DNA from: Streptomyces guryensis
GTDB lineage: Bacteria > Actinomycetota > Actinomycetes > Streptomycetales > Streptomycetaceae
Length of the DNA stretch: 64,000 nucleotides
Assembly (NCBI RefSeq): GCF_021261325.1
Contig: NZ_JAJSBI010000009.1
Span: forward strand, 186,001 to 250,000
Direction of reading: 5' to 3'
Under the pieces are notes generated by a model. That model saw only the letters and a list, made by a program, of their open reading frames with translations, made no database searches and was not told the DNA's origin. Shown here in pieces: positions 1 through 8,256 of the stretch. The first letter of the stretch is position 1; each line of letters opens with the position of its first letter. Both the position numbers and the translations under genes were made by a program.

Positions 1-157
1 TCTCGCGACGGCACTTCGCCGTGTACTCGCCCACGAGCACATCGTTGTCGGACACCTCGGTGAACGGGCCGCACTCGTTCGACTCGCCGTACCCTCCGAG
101 AGCACCCGTGAATGTGCGAAGCTGGTTTTCCGACCACGAGGACGGTGCTTCTCCGTG
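1..157 (-). pseudogene. Fragment related to glycoside hydrolase family 114, running off the left edge
   Basis: The minus-strand frame with codons starting at 157 and reading to position 2 has high GC3. In its left part it encodes ESNECGPFTEV followed by VLVGEYTAK. This resembles EWNECGEFAEAF and VLVVEYTAK in the GH114 domain of the kinase-GH114 protein in this same window (about 30,830-30,900). The resemblance covers only about 28 residues (positions 2-85). The reading frame to its right does not look like GH114 and has no start codon before a stop at 158-160. The gene's C-terminus would lie outside the window. The simplest reading is a truncated or frameshifted remnant of a secreted GH114 endo-alpha-1,4-polygalactosaminidase-like protein. 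A short intact protein sharing only this motif cannot be excluded. Confidence 0.35.
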
Positions 158-258
158 TCACGGCGTCAGCCGGGCGCACACCCCGTGAGCCCGATCCGTG
201 TCGCGTCCGGTGACGTCCTGCCGTCGGAGCCGTTCCAGCCCGGGAGCGGTGAGTACAG

Positions 259-1227
259 ATGAGTCCGAGTTCCGCCGATGCCGCCAATACCGCGCCGACC
301 GGCGTCGGGAACGGGCCCGCCGTCTCCCGTCGGGAGTTCGACGCACTCTTCGAGGCGGTTCGCACGTGGGGTCGCTGGTCCCCGGCCGACCGCGGTGTCT
401 GGAACCGCGTCACCGCGGACCATGTGCGGCGGGCCGCAGCGTGCGTACGGACCGGGACGGTCGTCCCGCTGGCGCTGCCGTGGAACACCCGGCCCGGCCC
501 CGGCAACCGCAAGCCCGCCCTGCACCACATGACCGACCTCGGTGACGTGGAGGCGCCGGAACCCTCCACCCACAAGGACTTCATCGCCGCCGACTACCAC
601 GGCAAGGGCATCACCCATCTGGACGCGCTGTGCCACATCGCCTATCGGGGGCAGCTCTACGACGGCCGTACAGCACACGAGGTCGTCGATGCCGCAGGCG
701 CCCGCTTCGGCGCGGTGTCCACGCTCGGGTCCCTCGTCACGAGGGGAGTGCTCCTCGACCTGCCCGCCGTCCTCGGGATCCACTGGCTGGAGCCGGGGCG
801 AGCGGTGCACGCCAAGGACATCGTCGTTGTGGAGAAGGCGCTCGATGTGACGATCGGCGATGGCGACGCGGTACTGCTGCGCTCCGGACACGTCCGGCGC
901 CGCGAGGAACTCGGCGCCTGGGACCCCGACACGGCCAGCGCGGGCTTTCATGTGGACGCCCTGCCGCTGCTGGCCGAGCGTGGCATCGCACTGCTCGGCG
1001 GAGACGGCGACAGTGACGTACGGCCCTCACCCGTGGACGGCGTGCACTCGCCGGTCCACGCCCTGGCTGTGGCCGCGATGGGGATGCCACTGCTGGACAA
1101 CCTCGACCTGGAAGCGCTGTCCGCGGCGACCGCGACGGCGGGGCGCTACGACTTCATGCTCGTCGTGGCGCCGCTGAACGTCCCGGGCGGGACCGGCTCG
1201 CCCGTCAACCCCGTCGCGGTCCTGTGA
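259..1227 (+). CDS. Cyclase family protein (kynurenine formamidase-like metal hydrolase)
   Basis: This 322-residue protein carries the cyclase-family metal site near residues 114-125: HGKGITHLDALCH, the family's H-G-T-H-x-D-x-x-x-H signature with Ile before the Thr. Later conserved pieces include the LLRSGH stretch and a glycine-rich loop around LLGGDGDSDV. Members are Zn- or Mn-dependent amidohydrolases or cyclases that act on small amides or lactones. The exact substrate cannot be read from the sequence. ATG at 259 was chosen; an in-frame GTG nine bases upstream (250) is possible. It stands alone, 118 bases before the SpoIIE phosphatase gene. It is probably cytoplasmic, as no signal peptide is visible. 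Confidence 0.8.
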   Translation: MSPSSADAANTAPTGVGNGPAVSRREFDALFEAVRTWGRWSPADRGVWNRVTADHVRRAAACVRTGTVVPLALPWNTRPGPGNRKPALHHMTDLGDVEAPEPSTHKDFIAADYHGKGITHLDALCHIAYRGQLYDGRTAHEVVDAAGARFGAVSTLGSLVTRGVLLDLPAVLGIHWLEPGRAVHAKDIVVVEKALDVTIGDGDAVLLRSGHVRRREELGAWDPDTASAGFHVDALPLLAERGIALLGGDGDSDVRPSPVDGVHSPVHALAVAAMGMPLLDNLDLEALSAATATAGRYDFMLVVAPLNVPGGTGSPVNPVAVL

Positions 1228-1345
1228 CACCGATCCGGTCCGGTCACCGTGTGTGAGGAGCCTTGTGAACGGTGACTCGCGCCTCCAATGCCCGTATCCT
1301 CGTCAATATCAGGCATTTCGGAAAAGTTGACTGTCGAAGGCGCGA

Positions 1346-4234
1346 GTGAGGCGGAGCGTGGTTCGGACCGGAGAAGATCCGATACCGGCGGGGCGTGCGC
1401 CAGGCGGCACGGGGCCCGTCAGTTTCCGTGAGCGGTTCCTGCAGGGTGAGCCGGTCGAGACGGGTGTGCGCACGTCGATCCTGGATTCCTGGCGGCGCTG
1501 CCGGACCCTGGGGCTGTCGCCGGACCAGTCCGACCTTCCCTTCCGGGAGGACTTCGAACCGGACGGACGGATCGTCCGCGCGGCCGTTCCGGTGCTCGAC
1601 CGGCTGCAGGCCACGTTCGCCGGCAGCGCGATGAACATCTCCGTCGCCGATGCGAGCGGGACGGTTCTCCTGCGCCGTTTCGGAGAAGCGTCGCTGGCCA
1701 GAGTTCTCCCGGCCATCCAGAGTGTTCCCGGGTTCGTGTTCGCCGAGAAGGTCGCAGGTACCAACGGCATCGGTCTCGCCCTGGCCGAGCGCCAACCCAT
1801 CCGGGTCTACGGTGCCGAGCACTTCGCCGAGCGCTCCCAGGGCAGTGCCTGCCGCGCGCTTCCCGTCCGCGACCCGCTCAGCGGCCGCATCGAGGGCGTC
1901 CTGTGCTTCGGCTATCCGCGCAGCGCCGAGGACCCGGCGCTGGACACCGTGATTCGCAAGGCGGCCGAGACCATCGAGCGGCGGCTGCTGGGGCAGAGTT
2001 CCTCGCGTGAGCGCGCTCTGCTGCGGGCGTACCTGGACAGCGGAGCCGAGGCCGCCGCAGGTTTTCGGCACCGCACAGGGGTGCGGGAACTGGCCGTGGA
2101 GATGAGCCCCCGCGACCGGGCGATCCTCATGGAGAAGGCCGCCGAGCTGATCACCTGTGCGCAGCGGGCCTGTGTCGACGTGCCCCTGTCCGACGGCCGT
2201 CGGGTCACGCTCGTGAGCCGGCCGATGACGAGTGCCTCCGGAGTGGAGGGCTTCGCCATCGAGGCCGTTGTCCCCGGTCCCTCACCGCGCGAACCCCTCG
2301 CCTTCCCGCATCAGGTCCACGAGCTGCTGGGCCTCCCTCCCGAGCTTGCCGTCGCCACCTCCCTCACGTTCTCCGGGGCTGTTCCCGACGGGGCGCCCGG
2401 GCAGCTCCCCGTCACCCCGCCGCCGGAGTATCTTCCCGGCACGGAGCACGGCCCTGTCGCCGTGGGCGTCGAGCGCGTCACGGCCGGCGACGGAACGGCG
2501 GACGAGCACTCCGACTCCCCGCCCCCGGCGAGAGGTCTCATGATGGTGGGGGAGCCGCACGTGGGGACCTACGCCCTGGCCGCGCGCCGCCGCCTGGAAT
2601 TGTTGTCCGAGGCCGGCGTCCGCATAGGCACCACCCTGGACGTGCGCAGTACCGCCCGGGAGCTCGCCGAGTCGGCGGTGCCGCAACTGGCCGACTTCGT
2701 CACCATCGACCTGCCGGAAGCCGTGCTCCGTGGCGAGGAGTCCGCCGATCCCCGCAGTGACCTGCGCCGTACGGTGGTCCACGGCATCCATGACGACTGT
2801 CCCTTCCACCCGGCCGGCAAGCAGGTCGACTACGGTCCGACGATGCCGCAGTCGCGGTGTCTGACGAGCGGCCAGGCAGTGCTGGAACCGGATCTGAAGG
2901 CTGCCGCGGGCTGGTTCGGGCAGGACCCTGAGCACTCCGCACAGCTGCTGAGCCACGTCCGCTCCCTCATCGCGGTGCCCCTGGTCGCCCGCGGCGCAGT
3001 CCTGGGCGTGGCCGGCTTCTACCGCGCGCAGGACTCGCCACCGTTCGGGGACGACGACCGGTCGCTGGCCCAGGAACTGGCCGCCCGTGCCGCACTGTCC
3101 ATCGACAACGCCCGGCGGTACACGCGCGAACGCGCCATGGTCCTGGCCCTGCAGCGCAGCCTGCTCCCACACGGTGTGCCGGAGCAGGACGCCGTCGAGG
3201 TCGCCCATCGCTACCTGCCCGCCGAATCCGACGTGGGAGGGGACTGGTACGACGTCATACCCCTGTCCGGCAGCCGCATCGGGCTCTTCGTCGGCGACGT
3301 CGTCGGCCACGGCATGCTCTCCGCCGCCACCATGGGGCGGCTGCGCACGGCCGCCCGCAGTTTCGCCGAACTCGACTTCCCCCCGGACGAGGTCCTCACC
3401 CACCTCGACAAACTCGTGGGGCGCCTGGACCGGGAGGACCCCGGCGCCGTGGACGCAGGCATCATCGGCGCGACCTGTCTCTACGCCATCTACGACCCGA
3501 CCACACAGCAGTGCACCATGGCCCGCGCCGGCCATCCCCCGCCCGCTCTGGTCCGCCCCGACGGCACCGTGTGGTTCCCCGACCTGCCCGCCGGACCGCC
3601 GCTCGGCCTCGGCGGTCTGCCGTTCGAAGCCGCCGAGCTCGACCTCCCTGAGAACAGCCAGCTGGTCCTCTACACCGACGGGCTCATCGAGGACCGTCAC
3701 CGCGACGTCGACGTGGTCCTCGATCAGCTGCGCGCCACGCTGGCCCAAGCGAACGGCACGCCCGACGAGACCTGCGAGGCGATACTCGACACGGTGGCAC
3801 CCGCCCATCCCTGCGACGACATCGCCCTGCTCGTCGCCCGCACCCACGCCCTGGACCCCCAGCGGATCGCCACCTGGGACCTGCCCGCGGATCCGGCCCT
3901 GGTCAGCGAGGTGCGTGCCTCCGCCACCCGGCAACTGACCGACTGGGGACTCGACGAGGCCGCCTTCGCCGCCGAACTGGTGCTCAGCGAGCTGGTCACG
4001 AACGCCATCCGCCACGGCGCAGGGCCCATCCGGGTACGGCTGCTCCACGACCGCACCCTGATCTGCGAGGTCTCCGACACCAGCAACACCGCCCCGCACC
4101 TGCGCCGAGCGGCCAGCACCGACGAGGGCGGCCGCGGCCTGTTCCTCGTCGCGCAGCTGACGCGGAGCTGGGGCACGCGCTACACCCAGCAGGGCAAGGT
4201 CATCTGGGCCGAATGCGGGCTAGAGGGGGCCTGA
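1346..4234 (+). CDS. GAF-GAF-SpoIIE (PP2C) phosphatase with C-terminal HATPase domain
   Basis: The protein has 962 residues and a GTG start. Residues about 30-220 resemble the N-terminal GAF-type sensor of AcoR-like activators (ILDSWRRC, then VAGTNGIGLAL and GSACRALPVRDPLSGRIEGVL). A second GAF lies around 410-590. A SpoIIE/PP2C domain follows (ESDVGGDWYDVIPL, FVGDVVGHGM, LYTDGLIEDR). The last 130 residues are an RsbW-like GHKL ATPase (ELVTNAIRHGAG, GGRGLFLV). Such proteins act in partner-switching control of sigma factors or anti-sigma antagonists: the PP2C part dephosphorylates an antagonist and the ATPase part acts as an anti-sigma kinase. The signal and partner are unknown. It is cytoplasmic, and no anti-sigma antagonist gene lies next to it. 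Confidence 0.9.
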   Translation: MRRSVVRTGEDPIPAGRAPGGTGPVSFRERFLQGEPVETGVRTSILDSWRRCRTLGLSPDQSDLPFREDFEPDGRIVRAAVPVLDRLQATFAGSAMNISVADASGTVLLRRFGEASLARVLPAIQSVPGFVFAEKVAGTNGIGLALAERQPIRVYGAEHFAERSQGSACRALPVRDPLSGRIEGVLCFGYPRSAEDPALDTVIRKAAETIERRLLGQSSSRERALLRAYLDSGAEAAAGFRHRTGVRELAVEMSPRDRAILMEKAAELITCAQRACVDVPLSDGRRVTLVSRPMTSASGVEGFAIEAVVPGPSPREPLAFPHQVHELLGLPPELAVATSLTFSGAVPDGAPGQLPVTPPPEYLPGTEHGPVAVGVERVTAGDGTADEHSDSPPPARGLMMVGEPHVGTYALAARRRLELLSEAGVRIGTTLDVRSTARELAESAVPQLADFVTIDLPEAVLRGEESADPRSDLRRTVVHGIHDDCPFHPAGKQVDYGPTMPQSRCLTSGQAVLEPDLKAAAGWFGQDPEHSAQLLSHVRSLIAVPLVARGAVLGVAGFYRAQDSPPFGDDDRSLAQELAARAALSIDNARRYTRERAMVLALQRSLLPHGVPEQDAVEVAHRYLPAESDVGGDWYDVIPLSGSRIGLFVGDVVGHGMLSAATMGRLRTAARSFAELDFPPDEVLTHLDKLVGRLDREDPGAVDAGIIGATCLYAIYDPTTQQCTMARAGHPPPALVRPDGTVWFPDLPAGPPLGLGGLPFEAAELDLPENSQLVLYTDGLIEDRHRDVDVVLDQLRATLAQANGTPDETCEAILDTVAPAHPCDDIALLVARTHALDPQRIATWDLPADPALVSEVRASATRQLTDWGLDEAAFAAELVLSELVTNAIRHGAGPIRVRLLHDRTLICEVSDTSNTAPHLRRAASTDEGGRGLFLVAQLTRSWGTRYTQQGKVIWAECGLEGA

Positions 4235-4369
4235 GGCGCCGATTCCCGCGATCGCTGCTCCGTTGGGGTCACAGAGAGCGGCCAGATGTCGGAAAATATG
4301 CGACATGTGCCGCTAATGTCACTGATGTGCATCGGGAAGAACACGACAGGTCCAACCCCGGGGAGGTCC

Positions 4370-5917
4370 GTGCACGAGGCCCATGACAGCTCTGCGCATG
4401 CGGTCCCGCCCTTCGGGGCGGAACCTCTGGTCCGTGTGCGCGGACTTGCCAAGCGCTTCGGGGGAACCCTCGCGCTCGCCGGGGTCGACCTCGATGTCCA
4501 CGCCGGCAGCGTCCTCGCCCTCCTTGGTCCCAACGGAGCCGGGAAGTCCACGCTCATCAAGGTGCTCGCCGGCGTCCACCGCGCCGACTCGGGGCAGGTC
4601 ACCGTGGCCGGGCACCCGCTCGGGAGTCACGCCGCTTCCCGGCACATGTCCTTCATCCATCAGGATCTCGGCCTGGTGGAGTGGATGACGGTAGCCGAGA
4701 ACATCGCTCTGAGCACCGGGTATCCGCGCCGCGCCGGACTGATCTCCTGGCGGCTCACCCGAGAACACTGCACCGAGGCCCTGCGGGTCGTCGCCGGACA
4801 TCTCGACCCCGACACGCCGATCTCCCGCCTCGCCCCGGCCGAGCGTTCGCTTGTCGCCGTCGCACGAGCCCTGGCGGCACGGGCGAGCCTCATCGTCCTC
4901 GACGAGCCGACCGCCCGCCTGCCCGCCGCGGACTGCACCCGGCTGTTCCGGGTGCTGCACACCCTGCGCGACCGGGGGCACGGCATCCTCTACGTCAGCC
5001 ATCGCCTGGACGAGGTGTACGAGGTCGCCGACACCTTCGCCGTACTGCGCGACGGACGCCTGGTCAGCCACGGCTCGCCGGCGACCCACACTCCTGCCCG
5101 CCTGGTGCGCGCCATCACAGGAGAGGGGCCGACCGATCACCGCCTCGCCACCACCCCGGCCGGCGGCCCGGCCGTCCTGACCCTGGACGGGGTGCGCACG
5201 CCCGGCGCGGGACCGGTCAGTCTGGAGCTCAGGCGGGGGGAAGTCCTCGGCCTGGTCGGCCTCACGGGCGCCGGACACATCGGCCTCGCCCGAGCCCTCG
5301 CGGGCGCCCGGCCCCTCCTCGGCGGACGGGCCCTTCTCGGCGGTCGCCCGTACCATCCCCGTACGGTCGCGGACGCCGTCGGACGGGGTGTCGCCCTCGT
5401 ACCCGGTGACAGACAGCGGGAGGGTTGCCTCGCCGAGCTGACCGTGCGGGAGAACCTCCTGGCCAACCCCCGGGCGGGAGGCATGTCAGCCATGGGCTGG
5501 ATCAGCCCCCGCCGCGAACGCGCCGAGGCCGCCACCCTGATCGAACGGTTCTCGGTGCGTCCCCACGACAGCGAGGCCGCCATCGCCACCCTGTCCGGGG
5601 GGAACCAGCAGAAGGTCATGATCGGCCGGTGGCTGCGGCTGGCCCTGCGCCTGCTGATCCTCGAGGAACCGACGGCGAGCGTGGACATCGGTGCCAAAGC
5701 CGCGATCCACCGCCTGCTCGACGAGGCGCTCGCCGCCGGTCTCGCGGTCCTCCTCATCTCCAGCGACTTCGAGGAGGTCGCGGGCGTGTGCCGGCGCGCC
5801 CTGGTCTTCGTCCGCGGATCCGTGACGACCGAGCTGACCGGCCCGGCCCTCACGGTCACCGAGCTCACGCGGGCGGCTTCGGCCCTGCCCTCCTCCGGAA
5901 CCGCGGCGAATCCGTGA
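4370..5917 (+). CDS. Sugar ABC transporter ATP-binding protein (CUT2, RbsA-like double NBD)
   Basis: The protein has about 515 residues with two tandem nucleotide-binding domains. The first has Walker A GPNGAGKST, a Q-loop region and Walker B IVLDEPTARL. Its signature is degenerate (RLAPAERSL instead of LSGGQ). The second has a degenerate Walker A (GLTGAGHIGLA) but a good signature, LSGGNQQKV, and Walker B LLILEEPTASVD. This asymmetry is typical of RbsA/XylG ATPases. GTG at 4370 is preferred because GGGAGG precedes it, although the spacing is short; in-frame ATGs upstream (4286, 4325) remain possible. The stop overlaps the permease start by four bases (GTGA). With the next two genes it forms an importer for a ribose-type monosaccharide or related small molecule. 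Confidence 0.88.
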   Translation: MHEAHDSSAHAVPPFGAEPLVRVRGLAKRFGGTLALAGVDLDVHAGSVLALLGPNGAGKSTLIKVLAGVHRADSGQVTVAGHPLGSHAASRHMSFIHQDLGLVEWMTVAENIALSTGYPRRAGLISWRLTREHCTEALRVVAGHLDPDTPISRLAPAERSLVAVARALAARASLIVLDEPTARLPAADCTRLFRVLHTLRDRGHGILYVSHRLDEVYEVADTFAVLRDGRLVSHGSPATHTPARLVRAITGEGPTDHRLATTPAGGPAVLTLDGVRTPGAGPVSLELRRGEVLGLVGLTGAGHIGLARALAGARPLLGGRALLGGRPYHPRTVADAVGRGVALVPGDRQREGCLAELTVRENLLANPRAGGMSAMGWISPRRERAEAATLIERFSVRPHDSEAAIATLSGGNQQKVMIGRWLRLALRLLILEEPTASVDIGAKAAIHRLLDEALAAGLAVLLISSDFEEVAGVCRRALVFVRGSVTTELTGPALTVTELTRAASALPSSGTAANP

Positions 5918-7020
5918 CCGGCTCCCCCTCTTCGGCTGCGCCCCCGCCCCGGCCGCGTCGCTCGGGCCCACCGAGGCGACTGGCCCGACTGCACGGCCGG
6001 AGCGGGCAACTCATCGGCGCCTACGGCCTCCTGACCGTCACCGCCCTGCTCTTCCTGATTTTCTCCCTCACCCTGCCGCGTACCTTTCCCACCCGGGACA
6101 CCGTCGACTCGATCCTGTCCAACCAGTCGATCCCGGCCGTCCTCGCACTCGCCGCGATGGTCCCCATCGTGACCGGCGCGTTCGACCTCTCCATCGGCTA
6201 CGGTCTCGGCCTGGCGCACGTCATGGTGATGCAGCTCGTCGTGGGCGACGGGTGGCCCTGGCCGCTCGCCTGCCTCACGGTGATCGCCGGAGGGGGTGTC
6301 GTGGGCGTCCTCAACGGTGTCGTCGTCGAATTCGGACGCATCGACTCGTTCATCGCCACGCTCGGAACCGGCAGCATGATGTACGCGGTGACCGGATGGG
6401 TCACCGGCGGCGGCCGGATCGTCCCCGGTCCGCAAGGCCTCCCGGCCGCCTTCACCGACATCTACGACTCGACGTTCCTCGGCCTGCCTGTTCCCGCCTT
6501 CTACGTGCTCGCGCTCGCGGTCGCCCTCTGGGTGGTTCTGGAGCGGCTGCCGCTCGGCAGGTACCTGCACGTCGTCGGGTCGAACCCGCGCGCCGCCGAC
6601 CTGGTCGGCATCCCGACCCGCAAGTACACCGTCTACGCCTTCGCCGCGTCGGGACTGATCGTCGGCTTCGACGGAGTGCTGCTCGCGGCCCAGCAGCAGA
6701 TCGGCAATCCCAGCGTCGGCCTCGACTACCTGCTGCCCGCGTTCGTCGGGGCCCTCCTCGGCTCCACCGCCATCAAACCCGGGCGCCCCAACGCCCTGGG
6801 CACCCTCGTCGCCGTCGCCGTCCTCGCCGTAGGCCTCACCGGCATCGCCCAGATGGGCGGCGATTTCTGGACGGTCCCGTTGTTCTACGGCGGCACTCTC
6901 CTCCTCGCCGTCGGACTGGCCGGCTACTCCGCTCGTCGCCGACTGCGCACCGGCGCGGTCGTCGCCCGCGATTCGCCCGCCGTGACACAGGACGACGGCA
7001 CGCCGGGCAGCCTTCCATGA
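5914..7020 (+). CDS. Sugar ABC transporter permease (CUT2, RbsC-like)
   Basis: The protein has 368 residues, from the GTG that overlaps the ATPase stop. After a Pro/Arg-rich cytoplasmic N-terminus of about 35 residues come eight to ten hydrophobic segments, starting with LIGAYGLLTVTALLFLIF. Branched-chain/ribose permease features are visible: FDLSIGYGLGL near residues 90-100, FIATLGTGSM, GGGRIVPGPQGLP, and VGSNPRAADLVGIPTRKYTVY, the cytoplasmic loop that contacts the ATPase. It forms the membrane channel with the preceding ATPase and receives substrate from the following lipoprotein. Coding continues without a gap, indicating one operon. Confidence 0.9.
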   Translation: MTGSPSSAAPPPRPRRSGPPRRLARLHGRSGQLIGAYGLLTVTALLFLIFSLTLPRTFPTRDTVDSILSNQSIPAVLALAAMVPIVTGAFDLSIGYGLGLAHVMVMQLVVGDGWPWPLACLTVIAGGGVVGVLNGVVVEFGRIDSFIATLGTGSMMYAVTGWVTGGGRIVPGPQGLPAAFTDIYDSTFLGLPVPAFYVLALAVALWVVLERLPLGRYLHVVGSNPRAADLVGIPTRKYTVYAFAASGLIVGFDGVLLAAQQQIGNPSVGLDYLLPAFVGALLGSTAIKPGRPNALGTLVAVAVLAVGLTGIAQMGGDFWTVPLFYGGTLLLAVGLAGYSARRRLRTGAVVARDSPAVTQDDGTPGSLP

Positions 7021-7076
7021 CCCACGCCGCGGGCACCGCCAGAGTGCCCGGGCGGCATTCTCCGCAAGGAGCTTCC

Positions 7077-8237
7077 GTGCACCGCAACCGCAACACCCCC
7101 ACCGTCCGCAACGCGCGGTCCACTGCCACCGCCCTGGTGGTCACGGTCTTCGTGCTGGCCGGCTGTGAACGCGGCTCGTCGAGCGGCCCGGCGCACTCCA
7201 CCTCGGGTCCGAGCGGCTGCCCCGCGGCCCAGACCAGGGCCCAGGCCGCCGTCAGCCGGGCGGAGCGGACCGACATCCCCTGGAACGGACCGACCAGCGG
7301 CCCCACCGCGGTGACCGGCAAGACCATCGTCTACGTCGCCCAGACCATGACCAATCCCGGAGTCGCGGGCGCCGCGGACAGCGTGCGGAAAGCCGCGCGC
7401 GTCATCGGCTGGCACGTCCGGGTGATCGACGGTGGCGGCACCCCCGCCGGCATCCAGGCGGCGATGAGCGAGGCCGTGGACGTCAGACCCTCGGGCATCG
7501 TCATCGGGGGCTTCGACCCGGGCTCGACCTCGCAGCAGGTGGCGCGTGCGAACGCGGCAGGCATCCCGCTCATCGGCTGGCACGCGGTCGCTTCCCCCGG
7601 CCCCAGCCGGCGCCCCAGGCTCTTCACCAACGTCACCACCAGAGTCGAGGACGTGGCCAGAGTCAGTGCGCAGTGGGTCATCTCGAGCTCCGACGGCACA
7701 GCCGGGGCCGTGGTCTTCACCGATGCCTCGATCCCCTTCGCCAAGTACAAGTCCGACCTGATCAGGAAGGAGCTGGCCACCTGCGCGGGGGTGAAGCTGC
7801 TGGCGTACGAGAACATCCCGATCCCGGATGCCGGCAGCCGCACGCCCCGGGAGATCTCCTCACTGCTCTCCCGCTTCCAGGGGAGATGGACCCACTCCGT
7901 CGCCATCAACGACCTGTACTTCGCCGATGCCGCCCCGGCGTTCCGCGCGGCCGGCAAGAAGGGTTCCGGCCCGCCCTTCAACATCGGCGCCGGCGACGGC
8001 GACCCCTCGGCCTTCCAGCGCATCAACAGCAAGCAGTACCAGGCGGCCACCGTGCCAGAGCCGCTGTCGTTGCAGGGCTGGCAGATCGTCGACGAGTTCA
8101 ACCGCGCCTTCTCCGGCCGGCCGGCCAGCGGCTATGTGGCCCCCGTCCACATCAGCACGGCCGACAACAGCCACGGCGCCACGACCTGGGATCCGGCGGG
8201 ATACCGGGAGGCGTACCGGAAGATCTGGGGCACGTGA
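7077..8237 (+). CDS. Substrate-binding lipoprotein of the CUT2 ABC importer
   Basis: The protein has 386 residues. A short hydrophobic signal (TATALVVTVFV) leads to the lipobox LAGC near residue 31, so it should be lipid-anchored outside the membrane. The mature part is a type I periplasmic-binding fold (family 4): KTIVYVAQTMTNPGVAG starts the first lobe, GIVIGGFD and IPLIGWH follow, and WQIVDEFNRAF lies near the end. GTG at 7077 follows a good AAGGAG site; an earlier in-frame ATG at 7017 overlaps the permease stop but lacks such a site. It captures the substrate for the two upstream transporter genes. The ligand is not evident. Confidence 0.88.
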   Translation: MHRNRNTPTVRNARSTATALVVTVFVLAGCERGSSSGPAHSTSGPSGCPAAQTRAQAAVSRAERTDIPWNGPTSGPTAVTGKTIVYVAQTMTNPGVAGAADSVRKAARVIGWHVRVIDGGGTPAGIQAAMSEAVDVRPSGIVIGGFDPGSTSQQVARANAAGIPLIGWHAVASPGPSRRPRLFTNVTTRVEDVARVSAQWVISSSDGTAGAVVFTDASIPFAKYKSDLIRKELATCAGVKLLAYENIPIPDAGSRTPREISSLLSRFQGRWTHSVAINDLYFADAAPAFRAAGKKGSGPPFNIGAGDGDPSAFQRINSKQYQAATVPEPLSLQGWQIVDEFNRAFSGRPASGYVAPVHISTADNSHGATTWDPAGYREAYRKIWGT

Positions 8238-8256
8238 CAGTGGCGGCAGGGACTGG

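Noticed and set aside
2282..4099. A 605-codon minus-strand open frame
   Set aside because: Antisense shadow of the SpoIIE phosphatase with low-complexity Gly/Arg/Val content.
4370..5917. Degenerate signature of the first ATPase domain as a sign of damage
   Set aside because: RbsA-type double ATPases often have one imperfect site; the frame and second site are intact.
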